From Streptomyces sp. NBC_00377 (lineage in GTDB: Bacteria; Actinomycetota; Actinomycetes; Streptomycetales; Streptomycetaceae), in NCBI RefSeq assembly GCF_036075115.1, contig NZ_CP107958.1, forward strand, positions 8,742,001 to 8,806,000: a DNA stretch of 64,000 nt. The letters run 5' to 3'. The position numbers and the translations under genes were made by a program. This document shows positions 34,151-41,899 of this stretch, one piece after another. A model generated the notes under the pieces. The model ran no database searches and was not told the DNA's origin. It saw only the letters and a program-made list of their open reading frames with translations. The stretch's first letter is position 1; each line of letters begins with the position of its first letter.

Positions 34151-34212
34151 GTAAACGGAGGGTGCTTCCGTTTACCCTTCGGACGATACGGAGATTGCCT
34201 CCGTATTGTCAA
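34151..34212 (-). promoter_or_regulatory. Promoter with two ACGGA-N7-TCCGT operators
   Basis: Promoter of the reductase gene: on the minus strand TTGACA (34212-34207), 18 bp, TATCGT (34188-34183). Dyad 2, ATACGGA-N7-TCCGTAT (34186-34206), fills the space between -35 and -10. Dyad 1, GTAAACGGA-N7-TCCGTTTAC (34151-34175), covers the transcription start. The two centres are 33 bp apart, three helical turns. This is the pattern of a TetR/MarR-type repressor binding twice on one DNA face. Confidence 0.75.
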
Positions 34213-34595
34213 AGAGGTGGGGTCCGGCGAGGCCGGTCATGGCGCGCAGCCACTGACGCGGCGCGTCCGCGGGGTCGCCGAGCCGGGCGATGTGCTCCCG
34301 GCGGGCCACCGCCCGGCTGCTGACATGCGCTGCCGAAGGGGCCCGAGGAGAACTGCGGGTTCGAAGAAGTCCCGTCAGCCCCGTCTCGGAGCGGCGCGAC
34401 GACGGCCGATGACTGCGGCTACGGCTCAAGGCGGCCACAGGGGTGGGCCGCTCGGCCCGCCCCTCGGTCGTGGGCTCTGCGCAGCCGCTGTGCCGGTGCC
34501 CCGTGTGGTTGGAGTACGGAGCATCGCGGGCGCTCCGCACGGATCTCCGAGTAGAGGGGGCATCTGCCCGGCGGGCCCGCGATAGGTTGCCTGTC
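34213..34595. other. 383-bp intergenic region, no gene
   Basis: Between the dyad-controlled reductase promoter and the acetyltransferase. A short minus-strand stretch (encoding ARLGDPADAPRQWLRAMTG) faintly resembles the middle of a TetR repressor, which would be the expected owner of the ACGGA operators, but there is no start, HTH or full frame. The acetyltransferase seems leaderless, with a TAGGTT -10-like box 8 nt before its ATG. Confidence 0.4.
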
Positions 34596-35147
34596 ATGAC
34601 CGCGCTCGGAGCCGTTGCCTGGCCACCTGCCCCGATCAGGACGGAGCGGCTCGTGCTCCGTGAGTCCGAGGCCCGGGACCGTGCGGCGTTCATCGCGCTG
34701 TTCGCCTCGCCGGAGGTGGGCTCCTATATCGGTGGCCCTCGACCGCGTGCTGAGCTTGAGCGGGCGGTGCCTGAGATACCCGGGCGGCGCCCTGGCCTCT
34801 TCGTGGTCGATCTCGGCGGAGTGATGATCGGCACGGTCGAGCTCAACCGGCGTGATGCGGAGCGTCGGAGCCATGTGCGTCCCGATGCGGGAGAGGCCGA
34901 GCTCGGCTACCTGTTCCTGCCGAGGGCATGGGGACGCGGATACGCCGCCGAGGCGTGCGCTGCGGCGCTCGGCTGGTTCGCCGACGCGCTTCCCGGCGAA
35001 CCGGTGGTGCTCTGCACCCGGACTGCCAACGCCCGCTCGATGCGCCTCGCTGCGAAGCTCGGGTTCCGCGAGGTGCAGCGGTTCGAGGAGTGGGGTGCCG
35101 AGCAGTGGCTCGGCGCGTGGTCTTCCTCGGTCGTGCCGTCCCGCTGA
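34596..35147 (+). CDS. GNAT acetyltransferase
   Basis: A 183-residue GNAT protein of the RimJ/RimL class: IRTERLVLRESEARDRAAF at the N-terminus, acetyl-CoA loop LGYLFLPRAWGRGYAAEACAAAL near residues 100-122 and C-terminal ANARSMRLAAKLGFREVQRFEEW. ATG 34596 is chosen; a -10-like box 8 nt upstream suggests a leaderless mRNA. Substrate unknown. Confidence 0.88.
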   Translation: MTALGAVAWPPAPIRTERLVLRESEARDRAAFIALFASPEVGSYIGGPRPRAELERAVPEIPGRRPGLFVVDLGGVMIGTVELNRRDAERRSHVRPDAGEAELGYLFLPRAWGRGYAAEACAAALGWFADALPGEPVVLCTRTANARSMRLAAKLGFREVQRFEEWGAEQWLGAWSSSVVPSR

Positions 35148-35322
35148 GCCCGCGCCCGGTGCGGCGCGAGTGTCTGCGTTCCAGGGCCGCCCCCAGGTCG
35201 GTCTCGGCGGACAGGCGCAGCGACCGGTGGTCCGTGACCGGCTGGCCGCCCGGCCCGATGGGGCTGTGTGGGCCGCTCTCCGTCACCGCTCCGGGTCACA
35301 TCACACCTCACTGCTCAAGAAG

Positions 35323-35373
35323 CGAAAATCTATCTTGGTGAGAGTAGACATTGGTCGGTGGTGTGGGTATGGT
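35323..35373 (+). promoter_or_regulatory. Promoter module A (repeated near 52.4 kb)
   Basis: CGAAAATCTAT-C-TTGGT-G-AG-A-G leads into -35 TAGACA (35345-35350), a 17-bp spacer and -10 TATGGT (35368-35373). The 30 nt up to TAGACATT match module B at 27 of 30 positions and the -35/-10 spacing is identical. The part before -35 is a probable activator or repressor site; it includes TCTA-N12-TAGA. Confidence 0.7.
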
Positions 35374-35401
35374 TTCTCTCGTAGCCCAGAGAGACAAGAG
35401 G

Positions 35402-35424
35402 CCCGGCAGACATGAACTGCCGGG
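35402..35424 (+). promoter_or_regulatory. Leader hairpin of module A
   Basis: CCCGGCAG pairs perfectly with CTGCCGGG around ACATGAA. The word CATGAACT(G/A)CCGG recurs in module B, though the stem there is weaker. Confidence 0.55.
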
Positions 35425-35677
35425 AGCGGTATCGAAGTCGCAGTATCGGTAAGTGAAGTTCGCACCAGGGATGACCGAGGGACGAACGGAGGAGCAGAGC
35501 GCCATCAGGATCGCCCGGACAGGAGTCTCGAGTCCGGGTACCGCAGGACATCGATAGTGAGGTGGTCTCCGGTCGAGCAACCGCGATCCCGGCATTCCCG
35601 GCAGTGTTCAGGTCGGGTTTGCAGAGGCAGAAGGCCGGCGCAGCAGTAGGGCCGGCAGATGGTGTAGCAATTCCCTC

Positions 35678-35707
35678 GGGCCCTGGCGCCGTACGGTGCC
35701 AGGGCCC
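35678..35707 (+). promoter_or_regulatory. Strong hairpin just before the MerR-like gene
   Basis: GGGCCCTGGC (35678-35687) pairs with GCCAGGGCCC (35698-35707) and the inside continues CCG-TA-CGG. It ends 25 nt before the ATG and has no T-tract, so it is either an attenuator/leader structure or a terminator of upstream transcription. Confidence 0.6.
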
Positions 35708-35732
35708 CTCCATGCGTTCACAGAGAGGTGAG

Positions 35733-36065
35733 ATGACAGCAGTCGATCCCATCGGCCGTCTCGACGACGACGACTACCCCGCCTACACCATGGGCCGGGC
35801 CGCCGAGATACTCGGCACCACGCAGGGCTTCCTGCGCGCCATCGGCGACGCCCGCCTGATCACCCCGCTGCGCTCCGCGGGTGGACATCGCCGCTACTCC
35901 CGCTACCAGTTGCGGATCGCCGCCCGCGCCAGGGAGCTCGTCGACCAGGGGACCCCCATCGAGGCGGCCTGCCGCATCATCATCCTCGAGGACCAGCTCG
36001 AGGAAGCGCAGCGCATCAACGCCGAATACCGCCGCACCGTGGCCCCGCACACGGCTGACCTCTGA
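35733..36065 (+). CDS. MerR-family transcriptional regulator (short)
   Basis: A 110-residue protein made almost only of a MerR-type winged HTH: YTMGRAAEILGTTQGFLRAIGDARLITPLRSAGGHRRYSRYQLRIAARARELVDQG (helix-turn-helix at about 18-38, wing GGHRRYS). A short helix (about 75-100) follows and there is no ligand domain and no cysteine, so it is not a metal or redox sensor of the classic type. Such short MerR/BldC-like proteins serve as developmental or stress regulators in Streptomyces. The module A promoter and long hairpin leader suggest multi-level control of its own synthesis. Confidence 0.85.
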   Translation: MTAVDPIGRLDDDDYPAYTMGRAAEILGTTQGFLRAIGDARLITPLRSAGGHRRYSRYQLRIAARARELVDQGTPIEAACRIIILEDQLEEAQRINAEYRRTVAPHTADL

Positions 36066-36124
36066 TCCGCGGTCACGGCGACGCACCGGACCGTGCCCTT
36101 CCATCACTTCGAGAATATGAGCGC

Positions 36125-36925
36125 ATGATCGCCGAAGAAGCCCAGCCGCCCACCCGCGGGCGGCAGTCCCAGCCCGACTCCGGCACCACGCCCGACGCCC
36201 GCACCCCGGCGGAGTCGGCGCCTGTCGGCACAACCGTACGGCCGGCTGACGCGCCGGCTGCCGCCGGTGCGGAAAGCGGGGTGGAGCGGGCGGCGGCCGT
36301 GCTCAAGCCGAGAATGCGCGGCTGGCTGCATGCCGGCGTGTTCCCCCTGGCGCTGGCCGGAGGAATCGTCCTGATCGCCGTTTCGCGTTCGGCGGCGGCA
36401 GTGGCGGCCTGCGCGGTGTACGCGGTTTCGGCCTGTCTGCTGTTCGGTACCAGCGGCGTCTACCACCGCGGGACGTGGGGGCCGCGCGGGGAGGCGGTGC
36501 TGCGGAGGCTGGACCACGCGAACATCTTCCTGATCATCGCCGGTACCTACACCCCGCTGGCGGTACTGCTGCTGTCCGGAGGCGCGCAGCGGGTGCTGTT
36601 GGCGCTGGTGTGGACAGGCGCCCTGGTCGGCATCGCCTTCCGCATCCTGTGGATCGGGGCTCCCCGCTGGCTGTACACCCCGTGCTACATCGTCCTGGGC
36701 TGGGTGGCCGTGTTCTACCTCCCCGACTTCGCACGTGCCGGGGGCGCCGCGGTCGTCGTACTCGTCATCGCCGGCGGTCTGCTCTACACCGCCGGCGCCG
36801 TCGTCTACGGACTCAAGCGCCCCGACCCCTCACCGGCCTGGTTCGGGTTCCACGAGGTCTTCCACGCCCTGACCATCGCGGCCTTCGCCGCGCACTACAC
36901 GGCCATCCTGCTGGCGGCCACATGA
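36125..36925 (+). CDS. Hemolysin III / PAQR-family membrane protein
   Basis: A 266-residue protein with a variable Pro/Thr-rich cytoplasmic N-terminus (about 1-60) and seven transmembrane segments. Family landmarks: LFGTSGVYHRGTWGPRGEAVLRRLDHANIFLIIAGTYTPLAV and, near the C-terminus, WFGFHEVFHALTIAAFAAHYTAI, with the conserved Ser, His, Asp and HxxxH residues of the probable intramembrane zinc site. The family name comes from pore-forming activity, but related proteins are ceramidase-like hydrolases. Function here unknown. Confidence 0.9.
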   Translation: MIAEEAQPPTRGRQSQPDSGTTPDARTPAESAPVGTTVRPADAPAAAGAESGVERAAAVLKPRMRGWLHAGVFPLALAGGIVLIAVSRSAAAVAACAVYAVSACLLFGTSGVYHRGTWGPRGEAVLRRLDHANIFLIIAGTYTPLAVLLLSGGAQRVLLALVWTGALVGIAFRILWIGAPRWLYTPCYIVLGWVAVFYLPDFARAGGAAVVVLVIAGGLLYTAGAVVYGLKRPDPSPAWFGFHEVFHALTIAAFAAHYTAILLAAT

Positions 36926-36970
36926 CCACGCACGTCGATGGGAAACCGTGCCGGTGCGCACAGACACGCC

Positions 36971-37681
36971 CTAGGGGGTGAACACCTCGTCCAGGCGGTC
37001 GATGGCCCCGTCACCACCGAGGTGGTAGGTGAACACCAGCCCGGAATTCGGGTGTGCCTCGAGCCAGTCGAGGAACTCCTGGACGCCGATGTGCTGGTTC
37101 TCGGTGCTTTCCACGATGGGGTTGGTGACCGTGACGTACGCGGCCTGGTCCATCGGGATGTAGGTCTCTTTGCCGACCGTCTCGAACGGTGCGCCGTCGG
37201 AGTCGGGCTCGCCGCATCCCCAGTTGCCGTACTTGACGATCAGGCTCAGAGATCCTCCTTCCGGCGTGTAGCGGTAGACCGCGACCTCGTCGGGGGAGAT
37301 GGGCATCTTGTGGTCGCAGTCCTCACCCTCACCGTCTGCCGCTGCCGTGCTCGTCGCCGTGGGAACCGCGGGCTTGGAGGCAATGGGCACAGCGCTGGGG
37401 GACTTGGCGCCGCTGCCCGCGTCAGTGGAAGCCTTCGCGGCGGCCTTGCCGCCCGTCGGGCCGGCGTCCGACCCCGACTTCCCGGCGGTGGCGCCGGTCG
37501 TGTCGCCGCTGGTGCCGGTAGTCGTCGCGCTCGCTGCGGCGCTACCGCTGCCGCTCCCGCTCGCCGTGCCGCCGTCACCGGAGCAGCCGGCGAGGGACAG
37601 CGCCCCTGCGGCGCATACACCCAGCACGACCGCCCGGACGGCGCCCGGTCTGCGACGGCTCTTCCTCGGCGTCTGGTTCAT
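36971..37681 (-). CDS. Putative lipoprotein
   Basis: A 236-residue protein: Arg-rich N-terminus, lipobox LSLAGC (Cys about residue 33), a low-complexity Ser/Gly/Ala/Thr linker of about 90 residues, then a globular C-terminal domain (DHKMPISPDEVAVYRYTPEGGSL to the end). Two or more cysteines (CDHK, WGCG) may form a disulfide. ATG 37681 is used because the signal sequence starts there. Function unknown; the exported domain is likely held away from the membrane by the linker. Confidence 0.75.
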   Translation of the reverse strand: MNQTPRKSRRRPGAVRAVVLGVCAAGALSLAGCSGDGGTASGSGSGSAAASATTTGTSGDTTGATAGKSGSDAGPTGGKAAAKASTDAGSGAKSPSAVPIASKPAVPTATSTAAADGEGEDCDHKMPISPDEVAVYRYTPEGGSLSLIVKYGNWGCGEPDSDGAPFETVGKETYIPMDQAAYVTVTNPIVESTENQHIGVQEFLDWLEAHPNSGLVFTYHLGGDGAIDRLDEVFTP

Positions 37682-38066
37682 GGTTCGTCCCCCTCTTGCT
37701 TGTTCGAGATCTCCGCAAGCCTCGTCGGCTCGGGAGGAAGGGACGAGTTTAGGCCGTCCGTGGTTGCATTCCGGCCAGATGTCGCCGGAGCGCGGGCGAC
37801 ACCGGGTCACGTCAGCTCAGTTGGGCGGCCGCGCATGTCCGGAAGCGCCGTGCCCTGTCCTGCTCGTCGGGCGGTCTGCCTCAGACCGTGAAGGGCCGCT
37901 TTCGCAGGAACTCGTCGTGGGCGCTGCCGGTCACGAGCAGGTCCGGCCTCTGGTCGGGTGGGCAATCCTGCGGAGGATCCCGCGGTGGAACGACTCGTGG
38001 CCGCACGTGAACCTGCCTTCGCACCACACTTCTCGGAGTGTGCCGGGAGGCCGTCAGGGCATCGCG
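37682..38066. other. 385-bp intergenic region, no gene
   Basis: Upstream region of the lipoprotein gene. A short AT-richer patch (GACGAGTTTAGG) near 37750 may hold its promoter. No convincing coding frame, repeat or hairpin was seen. Confidence 0.4.
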
Positions 38067-38807
38067 TCAGGACGGGGCGAGAACGCAGAACTCGTGGCCC
38101 TCCGGGTCGGCCAGGCACGTCCACGGGACGTCGCCCTGGCCGAGGTCGAGGTCGCTGGCGCCGAGGGACCGCAGCCGGGCCACCTCCGCCGCTCGATCGT
38201 CACCGGGGTACGGCAACAGGTCGAGATGGACGCGGTCAGGCACGGTCTTCCCGTCGGGCGTGCGGAGGAACTCCAGATACGGGCCGACGCCGTCGGCGGA
38301 GCGCAACGCCGCATGGTCGTCGGACACCTCGTGCAGGACCCAGTCCACCGCCTCTCCCCAGAACCGGGCCATGTCCCGCGGATCCGCGCAGTCGATCACC
38401 ACCGCGGCGATCGGTCCGGTGTCCCGGTAGGTCTCCCGAGGCTCCAGCACGCAGAACTCGTTGCCCTCCGGGTCGGCGAGGACCGTCCACGGCACTTCGC
38501 CCTGGCCCACGTGGGCGGGCGTGGCGCCGAGAGTCTCCAGGCGCGCGACCAACTCCGTCCGGTGGGCCGCGGAGGTGGTGGCGAGGTCGAGGTGCACACG
38601 GTTCTTCGTCGCCGTCTTGGCCTCCGGAACGGGAACGACGTCGATGCCGAGGGCGACCGGGTCCGGCCACACCAGACCGCCGCCGGGTCCGACGTAGGTG
38701 GTCACGCCGGGACTGTAGGCACTCCAGCCGAGCGCCTCCGCCCAGAACCGGCCGACCGCCGAGTGATCAAGAGCCTTCATGTTCACCTGAACAGGTCGCA
38801 GTGCCAT
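38067..38807 (-). CDS. Two-module VOC (glyoxalase-like) protein
   Basis: A 246-residue protein with two tandem VOC modules (about 1-120 and 126-246), each closing with DPEGNEFCVLEP or DPEGHEFCVLAP and each carrying VHLDL. This is the SCO-type 'VOC, glyoxalase superfamily' seen many times in Streptomyces. The residue pattern N-R-VHLDL with GQGDVPW is shared with the VOC gene at the far end of the window, so they are paralogues. No substrate is known. Confidence 0.88.
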   Translation of the reverse strand: MALRPVQVNMKALDHSAVGRFWAEALGWSAYSPGVTTYVGPGGGLVWPDPVALGIDVVPVPEAKTATKNRVHLDLATTSAAHRTELVARLETLGATPAHVGQGEVPWTVLADPEGNEFCVLEPRETYRDTGPIAAVVIDCADPRDMARFWGEAVDWVLHEVSDDHAALRSADGVGPYLEFLRTPDGKTVPDRVHLDLLPYPGDDRAAEVARLRSLGASDLDLGQGDVPWTCLADPEGHEFCVLAPS

Positions 38808-38915
38808 GCCGGCGATCCTATGCGCCTGCTCTGCGGCTACATCCAGAATGGTTCGGGCGAAGGGCTCGGGTCAGCGCGTCACCGTTGCGCTACGACGATG
38901 CGAAGGACGAACGGC

Positions 38916-39482
38916 ATGACGGGAACTCGGCAGGTCTTGTTCATCCAGGGCGGCGGCGAGGGCGCGTACGACGCATGGGACGACAAGCTGGTCGACAGTC
39001 TGAGGCGAGAACTCGAGGACGAGTACGAGGTCCGCTACCCGCGGATGCCCGACGAGCGTGATCCGGGTTACGCCCGGTGGAGTCCGGCCATTCGGAACGA
39101 GCTGGCGGACTTGCAGGACGGCGCTGTCGTGGCAGGCCATTCGGTGGGCGGGACGCTGCTCGTCCAGACCCTCGCCGAGCAGCCGCCGGAGCGCAGGCTC
39201 GCGGCGATCGTGCTGATCGCCGCCCCGTTCGTCGGACGAGGGGGCTGGCCGGGCGAGGAGTTCGAACTGTCCGGCGACCTCGGCGCACGGCTGCCGGACG
39301 GCACGCGGGTGCACGTGTTCCACGGACTCGAGGACGACACCGCCCCGCCGTCGCACGCCGACCTCTATGCCCGCGTGATCCCGCAGGCGCAGGTGCATCG
39401 GCTGCCCCGGCGGGATCACCAGCTGAACAACGACCTGAGTGAGGTGGCCGAGGTGATCCGCCTCGGCCACCTCACATCCTGA
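38916..39482 (+). CDS. Alpha/beta hydrolase (RBBP9/YdeN-like)
   Basis: A 188-residue hydrolase. Opening FIQGGGEGAYDAWDDKLVDSL, nucleophile elbow AGHSVGG near residue 70 (Ser), Asp in HGLEDDTAPPSHA near 140 and His in LPRRDHQLNNDLSEVA near 168 form a complete triad. The length and pattern fit the serine-hydrolase group of YdeN/RBBP9. ATG 38916 has GAAGGA 8 nt upstream. No signal peptide, so cytoplasmic. Substrate unknown. Confidence 0.85.
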   Translation: MTGTRQVLFIQGGGEGAYDAWDDKLVDSLRRELEDEYEVRYPRMPDERDPGYARWSPAIRNELADLQDGAVVAGHSVGGTLLVQTLAEQPPERRLAAIVLIAAPFVGRGGWPGEEFELSGDLGARLPDGTRVHVFHGLEDDTAPPSHADLYARVIPQAQVHRLPRRDHQLNNDLSEVAEVIRLGHLTS

Positions 39483-39575
39483 TCACCTGGGGCCTGCTGT
39501 CGATGCCCACGCCAGGTCGCTTCGCCGTTCGTTCCTCGACGACCGTGACCGACGCTCGCTCGCGGCCCGGCGGGC

Positions 39576-39980
39576 TCAACCGGTTCCCTTGTTTCTCCGG
39601 TTGAGTGTCGTGAAGATCAGAAAGCCTGCGGCGAAGAAGATGACACCACCGACCAGGAACGGGATCGGGGGGTACTCCTCGATGCACGTCTGGCCGCCGG
39701 TCACGGTATGGCAGACGTTCCCCGGGCCGCTTCGGTTCAGGTAGGCGATGTAGAGGAGTGGCAGGGCCAGCCCGGCCACCAGGCCGGCCGTCGCGTTCCC
39801 CGGGCCCTGCCACAGCAGGAGACCCGCCCCCACCGCGGCCACGAGCACCAGGACGATGCCCACGGTCAGAATGGCGGCCAGTCCGACTCCTGCGAGGCCC
39901 CCGACCGCGAGCCACCCCAGGAACCAGCCCCAGCCGGCCACGCGTCCGTACGGGTGTGCGGTGGCTCCACGACTGACCAT
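39576..39980 (-). CDS. Small polytopic membrane protein
   Basis: A 134-residue protein with about four hydrophobic segments (WFLGWLAVGGLAGVGLAAI, GIVLVLVAAVGAGLLLW, AGLALPLLYIAYL, PFLVGGVIFFAAGFLIF). A short loop between the last two contains two cysteines (NVCHTVTGGQTCIEEYPPIP) and could be disulfide-bonded on the outside. Not recognised as a known family. Converges with the hydrolase gene. Confidence 0.75.
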   Translation of the reverse strand: MVSRGATAHPYGRVAGWGWFLGWLAVGGLAGVGLAAILTVGIVLVLVAAVGAGLLLWQGPGNATAGLVAGLALPLLYIAYLNRSGPGNVCHTVTGGQTCIEEYPPIPFLVGGVIFFAAGFLIFTTLNRRNKGTG

Positions 39981-40112
39981 GGTTCCCCTTCCCCTGAGCC
40001 GCGAATCGGACGCTGTGTCTTCACGCCGACCCCAGCATGGCAGGCCCCCCGCGGTGGGGAACGACCAGCCCGTTCAAGGGAGTTCGGATCACGGCTGCCG
40101 TGCCCGGGCCGT

Positions 40113-40895
40113 TCAGGCGCCGGGACGCGCGTACCGCCGTACCGCCGGCGGTACGAACACCGCGATCAGCACCGTGCACCAGGCCAGGGATCCCGCGACC
40201 GGATGGGCGACCGGCCAGGCGGCCCCCTGCGGGACCGGTGCGTTGCCGAACAGGTCCCGCAGGGCTGTCGTCACCGCGCTGATCGGATTCCACTCGGCGA
40301 GCGTGCGCAGCCAGGACGGCAGCTGGTCGGTGGGGATGTAGGCGTTGGACAGCAGCGGCAGCATGAAGGTCGCGCTGCCCAGCTGGCCCGCCGCCTCCTC
40401 GCTGCGGGAGAGGAGCCCGAGGTAGATCCCGGCCCAGGTGCACGCGAGCCGGAACAGCAGCAACAGGCTCACGGCGCCGAGAGCGGCGAGCGCCGACCCC
40501 TGCACACGCCAGCCGACGGCGAGCCCCACGAGCAGGAAGGGGAGCGTGCCCACTGCCGTGACCACCAGGTCGGCCGCCGCTTGCCCGAGGGGTACTGCCG
40601 CACGGCTCACCGGCAGGGTGCGCAGCCGGTCCGTCACGCCCCGGTGGACGTCCTGCGCTGCCTGGAACATGCCCGTCATGATTCCGTTGGCGGCGGTCGC
40701 CACCAGCAGGCCCGGCACGAGGAACGAGCGGTACTCGGCGCCCGGCATCGCCAGCGCGCTGCCGAAGACGTAGCCGAAGAACAGCAGCATGGTGATCGGC
40801 ATGGTCTGGGTGAGGATCGCCAGGGCCGGGTTGTTGCGGATGCGCAGGAGCTGTCGTCCGAGCATGGCCGTGCCGTCGTGGGCGAGAGTGCTCAC
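40113..40895 (-). CDS. ABC-2 type permease (DrrB-like)
   Basis: A 260-residue permease with six transmembrane segments of the ABC-2/DrrB group: N-terminal GRQLLRIRNNPALAILTQTMPITMLLFFGYVFGSAL and the central RGVTDRLRTLPVSRAAVPLGQ, ATP-site contact. The C-terminal NAYIPTDQLPSWLRTLAEWNPISAVTTALRDLF is the family signature. GTG 40895 overlaps the ATPase stop by 4 nt. The pair forms an exporter for antibiotics or lipophilic drugs, under the divergent TetR repressor. Confidence 0.92.
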   Translation of the reverse strand: MSTLAHDGTAMLGRQLLRIRNNPALAILTQTMPITMLLFFGYVFGSALAMPGAEYRSFLVPGLLVATAANGIMTGMFQAAQDVHRGVTDRLRTLPVSRAAVPLGQAAADLVVTAVGTLPFLLVGLAVGWRVQGSALAALGAVSLLLLFRLACTWAGIYLGLLSRSEEAAGQLGSATFMLPLLSNAYIPTDQLPSWLRTLAEWNPISAVTTALRDLFGNAPVPQGAAWPVAHPVAGSLAWCTVLIAVFVPPAVRRYARPGA

Positions 40896-41836
40896 GTGGT
40901 GACCTCCTGGTCGGTGGTGAGGCGAAGGAAGACCTCGTCGAGGGTCGGCGGGCGCAGGCCGGCGTCGAGCAACGGCACGCCGGCCGCGTCGAGTTCGCGT
41001 ACCAGGCGGGGGAGGGTGAGTGTCGCGTCCCGGGTGACCGCGCCGACGGTTCTGCGCTCGTGGTCCGACGCCGGTCGTGTGCCGGTGAGCCGGTCCAGGA
41101 CGTCGGCCGCCTTCGGCAGGGCGTCCGCGTCGGCGACGACGACCTCGGCGTAGGAGCCGATGAGCGCCTTGAGGTGGTGTGGTGAACCGGTGTGCGCGAC
41201 CCTGCCCCGGTCCATCAGGGCTATGTCGTCGGCGAGTTGATCCGCCTCCTCCAGGTACTGGGTGGTGAGCAGGACGGTCGTGCCGTCGCGCTTGAGTTCG
41301 CGGACCGCCTCCCAGATGTCGCCCCGGCTGGCCGGGTCGAGGCCCGTGGTCGGCTCGTCGAGGAAGAGGACGCGGGGGCGGCGGACCAGGCCGGCCGCCA
41401 GGTCGAGGCGTCGGCGCATGCCGCCCGAGTAGGTGGAGGCGGGACGGTCGGCGGCCTCGGTCAGTCCGAAGCGGGCCAGGAGGTCCGCGGCGCGCTCCGC
41501 CGGTCCGCGTACCCGGTGCAGGCGTGCGAACAGACGGAGGTTCTGGCGGCCGGTGAGGTCCCCGTCGACGGTGGCGTACTGCCCGGTGACGCTTATGGCC
41601 CGCCGTACGGCGGAAGCCTCCCGGACGAGATCGTGACCCGCGACCCGGGCCGACCCGGCGTCCGGACGCAGCAGTGTGGTCAGCAGCCGTATCGCCGTGG
41701 TCTTGCCCGCCCCGTTCGGCCCGAGGATCCCGCAGACCGTGCCCTGCGGGACGGCGAGGTCGAAGCCGCGCAAGGCGCGCACCTCTCCGAACCGCTTCTC
41801 CAGACCTTCACTAAGTACAGCGTACGTAGTAGTCAT
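40892..41836 (-). CDS. ABC exporter ATPase (DrrA-like)
   Basis: A 314-residue daunorubicin-resistance-type ATPase. Walker A is ILGPNGAGKTTAIRLL, the signature YSGGMRRRLDLAAGLVRRP and Walker B VLFLDEPTTGLDP are intact. The C-terminal DrrA-type extension (about 220-314) includes LRPPTLDEVFLRLT, needed for DrrB assembly. ATG 41836 is preferred to an upstream GTG at 41854 that lies inside the operator region. It is divergent from a TetR gene and probably repressed by it. Confidence 0.93.
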   Translation of the reverse strand: MTTTYAVLSEGLEKRFGEVRALRGFDLAVPQGTVCGILGPNGAGKTTAIRLLTTLLRPDAGSARVAGHDLVREASAVRRAISVTGQYATVDGDLTGRQNLRLFARLHRVRGPAERAADLLARFGLTEAADRPASTYSGGMRRRLDLAAGLVRRPRVLFLDEPTTGLDPASRGDIWEAVRELKRDGTTVLLTTQYLEEADQLADDIALMDRGRVAHTGSPHHLKALIGSYAEVVVADADALPKAADVLDRLTGTRPASDHERRTVGAVTRDATLTLPRLVRELDAAGVPLLDAGLRPPTLDEVFLRLTTDQEVTT

Positions 41837-41854
41837 GTGCCGACCATAGCGCAC

Positions 41855-41871
41855 TACGTGCGATGTACGTA
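41855..41871. promoter_or_regulatory. TetR-type operator between exporter and repressor
   Basis: TACGT-N7-ACGTA lies midway between the two divergent starts (41836 and 41900). A further GTACGTA copy at 41822-41828 overlaps the start of the ATPase gene. Several GTAG/CTAC steps nearby may be part of the same site. Confidence 0.6.
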
Positions 41872-41899
41872 ACTACCATGGTGGCCGAGGTGATGATCC

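Larger units (their letters stand above)
35148..35732. other. 585-bp intergenic region with regulatory module and long leader
   Basis: No gene seen. It contains a promoter module repeated near 52.4 kb, a leader of about 350 nt, and two hairpins, at 35402-35424 and 35678-35707. A short frame begins in the first loop (ATG 35412, 14 codons, MNCRERYRSRSIGK) and could be a leader peptide. Confidence 0.5.

Noticed and set aside
34213..34340. Possible TetR fragment on the minus strand
   Set aside because: Only about 20 residues resemble a TetR middle helix and there is no HTH; recorded with the orphan operators but not called as a pseudogene.
35323..35373. Stress SigB-type promoter for the MerR gene (GGGTAT as -10)
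   Set aside because: The spacing to a GTTT-like -35 does not fit, and copy B has TTGGTAT; the TAGACA-17-TATGGT reading is shared by both copies.
37840..37910. Plus-strand CPEAPCPVLLVGRSAS, like the end of a universal stress protein
   Set aside because: Too short, and there is no further similarity on either side.
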